Positions 37,689 to 47,627 are shown, counted from the first letter of the stretch. The stretch: 64,000 bases of DNA from Sedimenticola selenatireducens (GCF_007625115.1 NZ_VMNH01000016.1:1-64000); one strand, 5' to 3'. Notes: generated by a model not told the origin, from the letters alone. Made by a program: numbers and translations.

Positions 37689-38270
37689 ATGGAATATTCA
37701 ATTCATCAGAGCGCGATCGTAGACGAAGGCGCCAAAATAGGTGCGGGTTCCCGTATCTGGCATTTTGTTCATGTATGTGCTGGTGCCCAGATTGGTGATA
37801 ACTGCTCACTGGGTCAGAATGTTTTTGTAGGTAACAAGGTTGTTATAGGCAACAACTGTAAGATCCAGAACAACGTCTCTGTGTATGATAATGTCACGTT
37901 GGAGGAAGGCGTGTTTTGTGGTCCAAGCATGGTGTTTACTAACGTCTACAACCCTCGATCGTTGATCGAACGTAAAAATGAATATCGAGATACTCTTGTA
38001 AAAAAAGGAGCTACCTTAGGTGCAAATTGCACCATCGTGTGTGGCGTTACAGTCGGACAATATGCGTTCATCGGTGCGGGTGCGGTGGTTAATAAAGATG
38101 TGCCCGCCTATGCCCTTATCGTGGGCGTTCCTGCAAAGCAGGTTGGTTGGATGAGCGAGTATGGTGAGCAGATTCCTCTACCGTTGGATGGAAGCGCAGA
38201 ATATACCTGCCCACATAGTGGGCAACATTACACCCTGAATGGAACGATCCTGGAGTGCGTAAACGCATGA
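37689..38270 (+). CDS. wbpD: WbpD/WlbB-like N-acetyltransferase (left-handed beta-helix)
   Basis: A 193-residue hexapeptide-repeat protein: [25 protein letters not shown] start and many [LIV]-G-X4 repeats ([20 protein letters not shown]). NVYNPRS and [24 protein letters not shown] match WbpD/WlbB. It acetylates the C3 amine of UDP-GlcNAc(3NH2)A with acetyl-CoA. It starts 2 bp after the wbpB-like stop and overlaps the next gene by ATGA. Confidence 0.9.
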   Translation: MEYSIHQSAIVDEGAKIGAGSRIWHFVHVCAGAQIGDNCSLGQNVFVGNKVVIGNNCKIQNNVSVYDNVTLEEGVFCGPSMVFTNVYNPRSLIERKNEYRDTLVKKGATLGANCTIVCGVTVGQYAFIGAGAVVNKDVPAYALIVGVPAKQVGWMSEYGEQIPLPLDGSAEYTCPHSGQHYTLNGTILECVNA

Positions 38271-39379
38271 GCATCCCTTTTATTGATCTGAAGACCCAGT
38301 ACCAGGCGCTAAAGCCACAAATACAAGAGCGCATAAACAGGGTGCTTGATCATGGACAGTACATCATGGGGCCTGAGGTTGGAGAGCTTGAGGAAAAGCT
38401 GGCACTCTATGTTGGTGTTAAGCACTGTATTGCAGTCAGCAGTGGAACCGATTCACTACTCATTGCCATGATGGCTCTGGGTATCGGTCCCGGTGATGAA
38501 GTCATCACTACGCCGTTTACCTTTGTGGCTACGGGTGAAATGATCGCCCTGTTAGGTGCAAAGCCCGTGTTTGTGGATATTGATCCCAGAACATACAACA
38601 TTGATCCTGGGAAAATAGAGGAGGCCATTACCCCAAAAACACGAGCGATCATGCCGGTTAGTCTGTATGGACAGTGTGCGGATATGGATGCAATTAACGC
38701 TATAGCTGACAAGCATGGGTTGCCCGTAATCGAGGATGGGGCTCAATCCTTTGGTGCAACCTACAAAGGCCATAAATCTTGTGCCCTGAGCACAGTGGGT
38801 TCAACCAGTTTCTTTCCAAGTAAGCCGTTGGGAGGTTATGGCGATGGAGGTGCGCTGTTTACCGATGATGATGAACTGGCCAAGGCAATGCGCGAAATAC
38901 GTGTGCATGGACAGGATCGTCGGTATCATCATCCAAGAGTTGGTATTAATGGTCGTCTGGACACCCTGCAAGCGGCGATTATATTGGCCAAGCTAGATCG
39001 CTTCGACTGGGAAGTGGCGCAGCGTCAAATTATTGGATCAAGATATACAGAATTGTTAAATAAATACTGTCCTGCGGTCATAACGCCATACGTCGAGCCA
39101 CATAATAGCAGCGTTTTTGCGCAATATAGCATTTTAGTTGAAAGTCGAGAGGCATTGCTGACAGGATTAAATGGGTGTGGTATTCCAACGGCCGTACATT
39201 ACCCGGTGCCATTGAATCAGCAACCTGCATATAGCAATCTTTCCGATGAGCAACTGACCCCTGTTTCTGATGAGATCGCGCGCAAAGTTATGAGCCTTCC
39301 TATGGGACCTGATCTTAAAAGCATAGATCAAGAGCTTGTTGTCAAGACGCTGCAGAGCCAAGTCGATCTCGGCCAATGA
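38267..39379 (+). CDS. wbpE: DegT/DnrJ/EryC1 aminotransferase, WbpE/WlbC-like
   Basis: About 370 residues. PLP-fold sugar aminotransferase: [52 protein letters not shown], and the PLP lysine in [16 protein letters not shown] (around residue 184). It adds the 3-amino group to the 3-keto product of the WbpB-like enzyme, using glutamate. ATG at 38267 overlaps the previous stop; GTG at 38255 is less likely. Confidence 0.9.
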   Translation: MSIPFIDLKTQYQALKPQIQERINRVLDHGQYIMGPEVGELEEKLALYVGVKHCIAVSSGTDSLLIAMMALGIGPGDEVITTPFTFVATGEMIALLGAKPVFVDIDPRTYNIDPGKIEEAITPKTRAIMPVSLYGQCADMDAINAIADKHGLPVIEDGAQSFGATYKGHKSCALSTVGSTSFFPSKPLGGYGDGGALFTDDDELAKAMREIRVHGQDRRYHHPRVGINGRLDTLQAAIILAKLDRFDWEVAQRQIIGSRYTELLNKYCPAVITPYVEPHNSSVFAQYSILVESREALLTGLNGCGIPTAVHYPVPLNQQPAYSNLSDEQLTPVSDEIARKVMSLPMGPDLKSIDQELVVKTLQSQVDLGQ

Positions 39380-40473
39380 AAATTGTCACTATTGTCGGTG
39401 CGCGCCCCCAGTTCATCAAGGCAGCTGCAATATCGCGTGTGATACGGGAAGATTATACTGGAGTGCTCGAAGAAGTTATTGTGCATACCGGTCAGCATTT
39501 CGATGAGAACATGTCTAAGGTTTTCTTTGAAGAACTCGATATTCCTCACCCGCGTTACAATCTTGAAATTTCCGGTGGCCAGCATGGCGCGATGACAGGG
39601 CGCATGCTTGAGGCAATTGAAAAAGTTCTGCTTGATGAGTCTCCAGATTTGGTTCTTATCTACGGTGATACGAATTCAACACTTGCGGGCGCTCTTTCGG
39701 CTGCGAAACTGCACATACCTGTGGCACATGTGGAAGCCGGTCTCCGCTCATACAACATGCGTATGCCAGAGGAAGTTAATCGCATTGTTGCCGATCGCTT
39801 GTCAGCAATGCTTTTTTGTCCGACTGAAACGGCCGCTGAGAATCTGAAGTCAGAAGGTATTACAGCGGGTGTTTTTAACGTCGGAGATGTCATGTTTGAT
39901 GTCGCCCAGTTTTATCGTCACCAGGCGCGAAAACAAAGTGCGATTTTACAAGAGCTTGGATTGAACGAACGGGGTTTTGCATTAGCGACATGTCATCGAG
40001 CAGAAAATACGGATAGTCTCGAGCGATTGACAGCAATAGTGACAGCATTAGGTGAGTTGGCGCATACCATTCCTGTTGTCATGCCGCTTCATCCGCGAAC
40101 CCGTAATCTAATTTCCGATCATGGATTGGCGGAGGCGCTTGGTGAGGTAAAGATTACTGAGCCTTTGGCTTTTCTTGATATGGTGGTACTTGAACAGGCC
40201 GCACAGATGATTCTGACAGACTCTGGTGGTGTGCAGAAAGAGGCGTTCTTCTATGGGGTGCCCTGCATCACGATGCGAGATGAAACTGAGTGGGGTGAAA
40301 CGGTTGAGTTAGGCTGGAATCGATTGGTAGGTGCCTCAGCCTCAGCAATCACTGCTGCAGCGAATTCATTCCTTACAGCGCGTCCCGAGCCGACATCTGT
40401 GGAACCCTATGGGCAGGGTGACGCAGCAAACAAGATCGTAGCAGCCTTGGTTGAGCAAGGCTTAATCAATTAA
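39376..40473 (+). CDS. wbpI: WbpI/WlbD-like UDP-diacetamido-glucuronate 2-epimerase
   Basis: A 365-residue non-hydrolysing 2-epimerase: [90 protein letters not shown]. The WbpI/WlbD subgroup is distinguished from WecB by RPQFIK and NMRMPEE. It turns UDP-GlcNAc(3NAc)A into the mannuronic form. Start overlaps the previous stop (ATGA), so these four genes form a translationally coupled set. Confidence 0.88.
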   Translation: MKIVTIVGARPQFIKAAAISRVIREDYTGVLEEVIVHTGQHFDENMSKVFFEELDIPHPRYNLEISGGQHGAMTGRMLEAIEKVLLDESPDLVLIYGDTNSTLAGALSAAKLHIPVAHVEAGLRSYNMRMPEEVNRIVADRLSAMLFCPTETAAENLKSEGITAGVFNVGDVMFDVAQFYRHQARKQSAILQELGLNERGFALATCHRAENTDSLERLTAIVTALGELAHTIPVVMPLHPRTRNLISDHGLAEALGEVKITEPLAFLDMVVLEQAAQMILTDSGGVQKEAFFYGVPCITMRDETEWGETVELGWNRLVGASASAITAAANSFLTARPEPTSVEPYGQGDAANKIVAALVEQGLIN

Positions 40474-40492
40474 TTTCCAATAAGGAGAAATC

Positions 40493-41431
40493 ATGAAAGC
40501 ATTTGTTACAGGAGGCCTTGGGCAAATAGGGTCTCATGTTGTTGAGATGTTGCTTGAGCGTGGTGATCAGGTCATTGTGGTTGATAACTTGGCAACCGGC
40601 CGGCGTGAGCATCTGGTGGAGCATCCTAATCTCACCGTCGTAATCGATAGCATTGCCAACAAGCCACTGATGGAGCAATTGATTGGCGATTTTAGGCCTG
40701 ACGCAATCGTTCATGCCGCGTGTTCCTATAAGGATCCGGATGATTGGTATAATGACACGCTGACGAATTGTGTGGGTGGGACTTTGATGGTCGATTTGGC
40801 CAAGAAGTTTGATGTTAAAAGATTCGTTTATTATCAGACAGCGCTTTGCTATGGCCTCAAGCCAATGCAGCAACCTATCAGGCTTGATCACCCGCGCAAT
40901 CCTGCTGGCAGTAGCTACGCTATCTCCAAAACAGCAAACGAATACTACATTGAGCTTTCCGGGATTGACTATGTCACCTTCAGGCTGGCGAATGTCATTG
41001 GCCCGCGAAATGTTGCCGGCCCGCTACCTATTTTCTATCAACGTCTTAAAGACAATAAAAAATGCTTCGTTACGAAATCTCGCAGAGACTTTGTTTTTGT
41101 CAAGGATCTGGCGGAAGTGACCGTTAAGGCATGTGATGGTGTTGGACATGGCGCCTATCATTTTTCGTCAGGCACGGATATCGAAATCCAAGAGCTTTAT
41201 GATGCTGTTGTAGACGCAATGGATGTGCCGGGGCGTCCGCAGGCGGATGTGCATGAGATTGGTCCGGATGATGTTTATTCAATCCTCCTTGATCCATCGC
41301 GTACTTTCAAGGATTTTGGGGATATTCAGTTTACCCCATTACAGAAAACCGTTTCTGAAGCAATCGCGTATTACATGGAGCATGGCACTCTGGGTGAATA
41401 CACGCATCTCAGGTTACAAGATAAAGATTAA
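40493..41431 (+). CDS. NAD-dependent sugar epimerase, WbmH-like (extended SDR)
   Basis: A 312-residue extended SDR. Cofactor motif VTGGLGQIGSHVVEMLLERG, then NLATGRREHL, CSYKDPDDWYNDTLTNCVGG, and YAISKTANE (YxxxK). The wording closely follows Bordetella WbmH as I recall it. WbmF/G/H are linked to formation of diacetamido-galacturonic sugars of the O-antigen. QTALCYG replaces the usual Ser/Thr triad segment, a feature shared with the next gene. Ribosome site AAGGAG precedes the ATG. Confidence 0.8.
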   Translation: MKAFVTGGLGQIGSHVVEMLLERGDQVIVVDNLATGRREHLVEHPNLTVVIDSIANKPLMEQLIGDFRPDAIVHAACSYKDPDDWYNDTLTNCVGGTLMVDLAKKFDVKRFVYYQTALCYGLKPMQQPIRLDHPRNPAGSSYAISKTANEYYIELSGIDYVTFRLANVIGPRNVAGPLPIFYQRLKDNKKCFVTKSRRDFVFVKDLAEVTVKACDGVGHGAYHFSSGTDIEIQELYDAVVDAMDVPGRPQADVHEIGPDDVYSILLDPSRTFKDFGDIQFTPLQKTVSEAIAYYMEHGTLGEYTHLRLQDKD

Positions 41432-41446
41432 TTGAAGGACTGATTC

Positions 41447-42379
41447 ATGCGTATCCTTATCACCGGTGGCGCCGGGTGCCTAGGCTCAAACCTGATGGAG
41501 CATTTTATCCCGCAAGGCCACGAAATATTTGTTATTGATAATTTTGCTACTGGGAAGAGGGAGGTTGTTCCAGAAATCCCTGGTCTGACAGTAATGGAAG
41601 GAAGCGTTGCGGACGCTGTTTTTGTAAATGACTGCTTTGCAGCTTTCAGTCCGGAGATTGTTATTCACTCCGCTGCATCCTACAAGGATCCAGATGACTG
41701 GATCGAGGATAGTCAGACTAACGTTATTGGTAGTGCGAATGTGGCTATGGCTTCAAGAGCGCATAAGGTCAAAAGGCTGATTAATTTTCAGACAGCTTTA
41801 TGTTATGGGGATCCTAGTCAACTGCCCATTCCCGTCTCACACCCTACAGCCCCATTTACCAGTTATGGGATAACGAAAACGGCTGGTGAGGCGTTTATGC
41901 GGCTTTCAGGTGTGCCGACATTAAGCCTGAGGATTGCCAATGTTACGGGGCCTAGGCTAGCCATTGGACCAATACCCACTTTCTACAAGCGCCTTAAAGC
42001 AGGTCAGAGTTGTTTTTGTTCTGATACAGCCCGTGATTTTCTTGATATGAGTGATTTTCTTAGTTTCATGGATTTGGCAATTAAAGAAGATGCCCCGACA
42101 GGTACGTTCAATATTGCAAGTGGTGAGGCCCATTCGATCAAGGAAATTTTTGATTTGGTAGCTGAATATCTTGAACTAGGAAGCATTGATGTACCTGTTG
42201 TTCCCCCATCGGCTGATGATGTGCCTGTCGTGTCGCTCGATCCTTCAGAAACATATAGTGCCTTTGGTTGGAGGGCTCAAGTGGTGTTTGCCGAGACAAT
42301 TCGGCGTCAATTGAGTTGGTATGACCAGTATGGAATCTCCGATGTTTTTTCCCATCTCAAGGCACCTTCCATTAAATAA
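41447..42379 (+). CDS. NAD-dependent sugar epimerase, WbmG-like (extended SDR)
   Basis: A 310-residue extended SDR: ITGGAGCLGSNLMEHFIPQG, IDNFATGKREV, ASYKDPDDWIEDSQTNV, QTALCYGDPSQLPIP, YGITKTAGEAF (YxxxK), and ANVTGPRLAIGPIPTFYKR. It is a clear paralogue of the upstream gene. The match to Bordetella WbmG from memory is strong. Together with the neighbours it should epimerise a UDP-diacetamido-uronic sugar. The exact reaction is not known from sequence. Confidence 0.8.
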   Translation: MRILITGGAGCLGSNLMEHFIPQGHEIFVIDNFATGKREVVPEIPGLTVMEGSVADAVFVNDCFAAFSPEIVIHSAASYKDPDDWIEDSQTNVIGSANVAMASRAHKVKRLINFQTALCYGDPSQLPIPVSHPTAPFTSYGITKTAGEAFMRLSGVPTLSLRIANVTGPRLAIGPIPTFYKRLKAGQSCFCSDTARDFLDMSDFLSFMDLAIKEDAPTGTFNIASGEAHSIKEIFDLVAEYLELGSIDVPVVPPSADDVPVVSLDPSETYSAFGWRAQVVFAETIRRQLSWYDQYGISDVFSHLKAPSIK

Positions 42380-42391
42380 GTGGTTTTGATT

Positions 42392-43459
42392 ATGAGTACA
42401 CATAATTTTTTAAATACTCGCGTTCTTGTGGTTGGTGGCGCAGGATTTGTAGGCAGTAATCTTGTTCATCAGATTCTTGCTCAAAATCCCAAAGAGATAA
42501 TAGTAGTAGACAATCTTATCTCATCCGATGTGGCAAATATTCCAGCTGATCAACGTGTCCGTTTTGTTTTTGGTTCGATAACGGATGATCGTATTCTTGC
42601 AAATCTGCCAGAGAATCTTGACTACGCATTTCACCTTGCCTGCTATCATGGCAACCAGTCATCGATTGCAGATCCCTTTGCTGATCATGAAAACAATACC
42701 CTGACATCGCTGAAATTGTTCGATAGATTGAGCCAGATCAAACAATTAAAACGTGTTGTGTATGCGGCTGCAGCTTGTGCAGTGGCAGAGAAAACTTACG
42801 GTGAGCCGACGGCCACGACCGAAGATCAGCCGATTACACTGTATCATGATAGCCCTTACTCAATATCCAAGATCATTGGTGAGCTCTATGGTAACTACTA
42901 TTGGCAGCAGCATAACCTGCCAATTGTTAAAGCACGGTTCTCTAACGTATATGGGCCGAGAGAGATACTTGGTGCTGGTCAGTGGCGAGGGACAGTGCAT
43001 ACAGTCTGGCGCAATGTGACGCCAACATTTATTTGGCGCTCATTGAATGGCGATGCATTGCCGCTAGATAATGGTGGTAATACAAGCCGCGATTTCATTT
43101 TTGTGGAGGATATGGCACGAGGTTTGATGGCCTGCGCGCTCAATGGCGAACCTGGTGGTGTATATAATCTTGCTACGGGAAAGGAGACAACCATTCTTCA
43201 GTTAGCAACCCTTATCAATGAATACACAGGTAATAAAACACCTGTGGATTTAAAACCCGCGCGTGACTGGGATCGGTCAGGTAAGCGATTTGCATCAACT
43301 GAAAAGGCTGAAAGTGAATTAGGCTTTACAGCACAAGTTGGGATTGATGAGGGGATTCGTCGTACCGTTGAATGGACCCGTGATAATCAGGAACGTATAA
43401 GCCAGAGTATTTCTAAACACAACAAACTTATGAGTCAGGTAGTAGGCGCGGCATGCTGA
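42392..43459 (+). CDS. NAD-dependent sugar epimerase/dehydratase, WbmF-like (extended SDR)
   Basis: About 355 residues. VLVVGGAGFVGSNLVHQIL, DNLISSDVANIP, HLACYHGNQSSIADPFADHE, YSISKIIGE (YxxxK), NVYGPREILGAGQWRG. This resembles Bordetella WbmF, including the distinctive YHGNQSS segment. Start chosen at the ATG 42392; GTG 42380 adds only four residues. It completes a WbmH-WbmG-WbmF order and overlaps the next gene by 7 bp. Confidence 0.8.
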   Translation: MSTHNFLNTRVLVVGGAGFVGSNLVHQILAQNPKEIIVVDNLISSDVANIPADQRVRFVFGSITDDRILANLPENLDYAFHLACYHGNQSSIADPFADHENNTLTSLKLFDRLSQIKQLKRVVYAAAACAVAEKTYGEPTATTEDQPITLYHDSPYSISKIIGELYGNYYWQQHNLPIVKARFSNVYGPREILGAGQWRGTVHTVWRNVTPTFIWRSLNGDALPLDNGGNTSRDFIFVEDMARGLMACALNGEPGGVYNLATGKETTILQLATLINEYTGNKTPVDLKPARDWDRSGKRFASTEKAESELGFTAQVGIDEGIRRTVEWTRDNQERISQSISKHNKLMSQVVGAAC

Positions 43460-44445
43460 TAAAAGGCAAAAGATTTCTTGTTATCGGTGGCGCCGGTTTT
43501 ATAGGTTCGCATATCGTAGATCAACTAATAGAGGCAGGTGCATCGTACGTTAGAATTTACGATAACTTTTCACGCGGAAGAATGAGTAACCTCAAGCAAG
43601 CGCTAGCTGATCCTCGTGTGGAAATATATCCTGATGGAGGTGATATTCTCCTTCGCGATACATTGCGAAATGCCATGGACGGGATTGATGGAGTATTTCA
43701 TTTGGCAGCGCTCTGGCTGTTACAGTGTTATGAGTATCCGCGTTCAGCTTTTGAGGTGAATATTGCGGGCACCATGAATGTTATAGAGGCAGTTATCGAT
43801 AGTGGTGTGAAACGTCTGGTATTTTCCTCATCAGCCTCGGTTTATGGTGATGCCATTGCGGAACCAATGACGGAAGATCATCCATTTAACTGTAAGGAAT
43901 TTTACGGTGCCAGTAAGGTTTGTGGTGAAATGTTGCTGCGAGCGATTCACAGTCGAGAGCATAAAGATGGAAGTGGATTTGAATATGTAGGACTAAGATA
44001 TATGAATGTATATGGCCCTCGCCAGGATGATAGAGGAGCCTATACCGGTGTGATTATTAATATGCTGAATGCGCTGGATAAAGGGGAATCACCAGTGATT
44101 CATGGGGATGGATCACAATCATATGACTTTATTGACGTACGGGACTGTGCCAGAGCAAATATTTTAGCTATGCAATCAACAATCAGTAACCGCAACTATA
44201 ATGTTGGAACTGGCATCAAAACTTCCATCGCTGACTTGGCATCTATCATATGTAAGGTACATCCAAGTAAAATAGAGGCCTGCTTTAAATCTGGAAACAG
44301 GCCATTTGTGCAGAACAGAGTTGGCTCAACGGAAAGTGCGAGGAGTGGGATAGGCTTTCTTGCCTCTATAAATCTGGACGAAGGGTTGAGAGAACTTATG
44401 CTGTGGAGACAAATGCGTGAATACGAGGCTTCTGGATGCGCCTGA
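43453..44445 (+). CDS. NAD-dependent epimerase/dehydratase (extended SDR, GalE-like)
   Basis: A 330-residue extended SDR: VIGGAGFIGSHIVDQLIEAG, YDNFSRGRMSNLKQAL, FSSSASVYGDA (Ser/Thr of the triad), YGASKVCGE (YxxxK), and NVYGPRQDDRGAYTGVIINML. It resembles UDP-sugar 4-epimerases and could convert the gluco to the galacto form. It is less similar to the three preceding SDRs. It overlaps both neighbours (7 and 10 bp), indicating tight coupling to the transporter genes that follow. Confidence 0.82.
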   Translation: MLIKGKRFLVIGGAGFIGSHIVDQLIEAGASYVRIYDNFSRGRMSNLKQALADPRVEIYPDGGDILLRDTLRNAMDGIDGVFHLAALWLLQCYEYPRSAFEVNIAGTMNVIEAVIDSGVKRLVFSSSASVYGDAIAEPMTEDHPFNCKEFYGASKVCGEMLLRAIHSREHKDGSGFEYVGLRYMNVYGPRQDDRGAYTGVIINMLNALDKGESPVIHGDGSQSYDFIDVRDCARANILAMQSTISNRNYNVGTGIKTSIADLASIICKVHPSKIEACFKSGNRPFVQNRVGSTESARSGIGFLASINLDEGLRELMLWRQMREYEASGCA

Positions 44446-45245
44446 GCTCGAATGTGTTTCGCTCGTTATATATATTAAGTGGTTACCGCCATCGCGTATT
44501 GGAGGGAGTTACCCATGATGTTCGTCAGCGATACGTGGGATCATTATTTGGAACAATGTGGGCTGTGCTGTACCCACTTCTTCAGCTAAGTATATATGCT
44601 GCCCTGTATACAGTGATTTTTAAAATTCGCCCTTCTGGGCTTAGTGAAATGGGCTATGTTGTGCTGGTATTTTCAGGGCTGGTGCCTCTTATGGCCTTCA
44701 GCGAAGTTCTTATGGCGTCTACATCCTCACTTTCATCGAATAAAAGTCTTCTTTTGAACACTGTTTTTCCGGCAGAGCTAATACCTCTCCGTGCCGCTAT
44801 TGGAGCACAAGTCACTAGTATTATCGGGTTGTTGATCACGTTGATTGTTGGGTTTTCTTTAGGGCAAGCAAGTTGGCAAGCCATCCTTTTGGTCCCAGTG
44901 TTTTGGATATTGTTGCTAATGTTTGCCATGGGCATTGGATGGATGCTCTCGCTATTTTCCCTTGTTGCCCGGGATATTCAACACGGCCTCGGATTAGTTA
45001 CGATGCTACTGTTCGTGTTAAGTCCGTTTGCCTATACTCCGGAAATGGTTCCTGCGGCACTAAAGCTAATTATTTATCTGAACCCTCTCTCGTATTTTGT
45101 TCTCACGTTTCAGCAATTGATATGTTATGGAACATGGCCTGATCCACTTGTTGCGGGTGGCTGTGTAGTTTTAGCGACGGTGAGTTTTTTTACAGGATTC
45201 ACTGTTTTTCAAAGGGCAAAGAGCGTGTTTTTTGATTATGCATGA
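44436..45245 (+). CDS. wzm: Polysaccharide ABC exporter permease (Wzm)
   Basis: A 269-residue ABC-2 type permease with six hydrophobic segments. RYVGSLFGTMWAVLYPLLQL near residue 30 and YLNPLSYFVLTFQQL near the C-terminus are the hallmarks of O-antigen/capsule exporters (Wzm/KpsM). It forms the channel that moves undecaprenyl-linked polysaccharide across the inner membrane. Its stop overlaps the wzt start by 8 bp. Confidence 0.9.
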   Translation: MRLSSNVFRSLYILSGYRHRVLEGVTHDVRQRYVGSLFGTMWAVLYPLLQLSIYAALYTVIFKIRPSGLSEMGYVVLVFSGLVPLMAFSEVLMASTSSLSSNKSLLLNTVFPAELIPLRAAIGAQVTSIIGLLITLIVGFSLGQASWQAILLVPVFWILLLMFAMGIGWMLSLFSLVARDIQHGLGLVTMLLFVLSPFAYTPEMVPAALKLIIYLNPLSYFVLTFQQLICYGTWPDPLVAGGCVVLATVSFFTGFTVFQRAKSVFFDYA

Positions 45246-46680
45246 ACCAGTTGCAATTCGTCTGAAGGATGTTTCCAAAATCTACAAACTCCATGGCAGT
45301 CAGGGAGATCAGTTAATAGAGATTCTTGGATTACGACGTTTCGGGTTTAAAACAAAAAGTGCTGCGAAAGAGTTTGCGGCGCTTAGTGAGATTTCATTAG
45401 ATGTGCCGCGTGGTCATCGAATCGGTATTGTCGGTCGTAATGGGGCAGGTAAAACAACTCTTCTAAAGCTGATATGTGGAAACTATTCACCGACACATGG
45501 TTCGGTGGAGATCAATGGAACTGTCCAGGCGCTAATGAGTGTTGGTCTGGGATTTCATCCAGAGTATACAGGACGTGAAAATATTGAGGCATCACTTCAA
45601 TACAACGGACTACGTCAGGATGAGTACAAGGAGGCAATTGATGAGATTATTGAGTTTTGCGAGTTGGGAGAGTTTATAGACCAACCCTTCAAGACCTACT
45701 CCTTAGGTATGCAGGCGCGTCTGATGTTTGCTGCTGCAACGGCCGTACAACCAGATATCTTGATCGTGGATGAAGTCCTCGGTGCCGGCGATGCCTACTT
45801 TGTTGCAAAATCTAAGGCGCGGGTTGAAAAACTTGTAAGTTCGGGTTGTACCATGCTGTTAGTTTCTCACTCGATGCAACAGATATTGGAATTGTGTGAT
45901 GAAGCAATTTGGTTGGACCAGGGAGCAATAAGAATGCACGATAATGCCTTTCTTGTGGTTAAGGCATATGAAGAGCATCTCCAGGGGCCCATCAAACATG
46001 CGTCCTCTGTGATGAGTGAGCGTTTTGTGGGAAAGGAAAATGAACTGGAATTGAATTTAAATAATGCCTCTGACTATCCTGAGAAATTACTTACTGAGAA
46101 AAGAGGCCTGGAGCTTCCGAAATCAATACGTTTGCAGGAACCGGAGTTTATGCCGCATTCGATGGCTACATGCTTTCCAGATACTGAGTTAATAGATACT
46201 TTAGATTTCGTTGCCCCTGGTGGAATATCCCGTTGGAATTCAGATGCGGGGCTGAAGGTTTGTGGCTTTACCGTTATAGGTGAAAGGGGTAGAACGAATA
46301 AACTATTCACACTGCAGCCTGCAAAAATCGCTATTTCGATTATTGCGGAAGAATCTGGAAAATATGATTGTCGATATGGAATTGTGGTGGATGACATGAT
46401 GGGGCGTAGTGTTATTCGCATTTTTAGTCCTGCTGACCAATTCAATATCATTAAAGGAGCGAAACGCAATATTGAGATAGTCCTAAATCCACTTCAAATT
46501 GGACCAGGAGAGTATACTATTGGTGTTAGCATACTTGCTAATGCGCCAATTCAGTACCTGCAAAATACTAGTAGATATGATCTGCTTAGTAGGAGTTTTT
46601 CAATAAGCGTCGAACTTCCCTCTTCGCTATCATTATTCGGGGCTGCATTTATGCATTCTGCAGAATGGAATTTTAGCTAA
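45238..46680 (+). CDS. wzt: Polysaccharide ABC exporter ATPase with C-terminal carbohydrate-binding domain (Wzt)
   Basis: About 480 residues. ABC domain with Walker A GRNGAGKTT (around 67), the signature YSLGMQARL and Walker B ILIVDEVLGAGD. From about residue 250 comes an extra domain of roughly 200 residues of beta-rich sequence (CGFTVIGERGRTNKLFTLQP), matching the Wzt_C domain that recognises the chain-terminating residue of the O-antigen. This makes chain-end recognition, and so capping (for example methylation), likely. The ATG at 45238 follows TTG 45232 in frame. Confidence 0.9.
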   Translation: MHEPVAIRLKDVSKIYKLHGSQGDQLIEILGLRRFGFKTKSAAKEFAALSEISLDVPRGHRIGIVGRNGAGKTTLLKLICGNYSPTHGSVEINGTVQALMSVGLGFHPEYTGRENIEASLQYNGLRQDEYKEAIDEIIEFCELGEFIDQPFKTYSLGMQARLMFAAATAVQPDILIVDEVLGAGDAYFVAKSKARVEKLVSSGCTMLLVSHSMQQILELCDEAIWLDQGAIRMHDNAFLVVKAYEEHLQGPIKHASSVMSERFVGKENELELNLNNASDYPEKLLTEKRGLELPKSIRLQEPEFMPHSMATCFPDTELIDTLDFVAPGGISRWNSDAGLKVCGFTVIGERGRTNKLFTLQPAKIAISIIAEESGKYDCRYGIVVDDMMGRSVIRIFSPADQFNIIKGAKRNIEIVLNPLQIGPGEYTIGVSILANAPIQYLQNTSRYDLLSRSFSISVELPSSLSLFGAAFMHSAEWNFS

Positions 46681-46733
46681 TTGATACATTCGTCAATCAC
46701 GCATAGATCTAGTTTAGATAACGGGGGATATTG

Positions 46734-47627
46734 ATGTTGTTGTGCCCGAATTGCAGATCATCTTATCCTGAGCATGCTACAGAATGCCGAGGATGTGGGT
46801 GGAAGCTCGAAGAAATCGAAGGTATAAAAGTATTTCTCTCGAATTCAGACAAACAAGATAATTTCTTTAAGGAGTACATAGAAAATTATCGTGAAATATC
46901 AATTAACGATATTCATCATGGATTTGTTGATACTTCATATTTAGAAAACCAAGCCGATAAGTTACTTAATTATTACACAGGGAAGCATGAAGATATCCTT
47001 GAGGTGGGTGTAGGGCAAGGTTTTTTGCTACGCAAACTCCGCGAAAGGTACCAGTTCTCCAGAATTACTGCAGTTGACATCAGCTTACCTTTTCTAACTA
47101 ACGCCCTAAAGCAAATAGATGTAAATTGTTTATTTGCAAATGCAGAAAATCTCCCATTTTCAAATGCTTTTGACCTCATAGTTGCTTCAGATATTCTAGA
47201 GCATGTCATTAATCCAATAGATTTTCTATTGAGTTCCAATTACTCATTGAAATCGGACGGCTGCTTAGTTCTTCGTGTTCCATTTGAAGACAATATGCTG
47301 CAGTACTCAAAACTTCTTGGGTGTAAATACAAGTTTGCCCATTTGCGTAATTTTTCCAAACGTAATTTAGTGGTTATGTTGAGCCAGGCTGGTTTTAAGG
47401 TTACTCAAATTCATTATGACGGATACTATGCATACTCAAGGAGACCGCCTTTTAGGCGTGGTGTACTAAAAAATATTTTTGAATATTGCATAAATTCAGT
47501 ATATCCGAATGAAAATGATGTTAGCAAAATACCAAACTGGATCGGATTAATGTTGATGAAACCATTAGAAATAGTGATTGTTGCTAAAAAAGACAAGAAT
47601 GTGTCTGATATGAACTACCTATTTTGA
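46734..47627 (+). CDS. Class I SAM methyltransferase with N-terminal zinc ribbon
   Basis: About 297 residues. The first 25 residues hold CPNCRSSYPEHATECRGCG, a CxxC...CxxC zinc ribbon. The methyltransferase core has ILEVGVGQGFLLRKL (motif I), AVDIS, ANAENLPFSNAFDLIVASDILEH (post-I, motif IV) and RVPFED. GGGGGA lies 6 bases before the ATG at 46734. It may methylate a sugar; the acceptor is unknown. It is a distant relative of the 54276 gene. The sequence is AT-rich, and the AT-rich run starts here. Confidence 0.82.
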   Translation: MLLCPNCRSSYPEHATECRGCGWKLEEIEGIKVFLSNSDKQDNFFKEYIENYREISINDIHHGFVDTSYLENQADKLLNYYTGKHEDILEVGVGQGFLLRKLRERYQFSRITAVDISLPFLTNALKQIDVNCLFANAENLPFSNAFDLIVASDILEHVINPIDFLLSSNYSLKSDGCLVLRVPFEDNMLQYSKLLGCKYKFAHLRNFSKRNLVVMLSQAGFKVTQIHYDGYYAYSRRPPFRRGVLKNIFEYCINSVYPNENDVSKIPNWIGLMLMKPLEIVIVAKKDKNVSDMNYLF

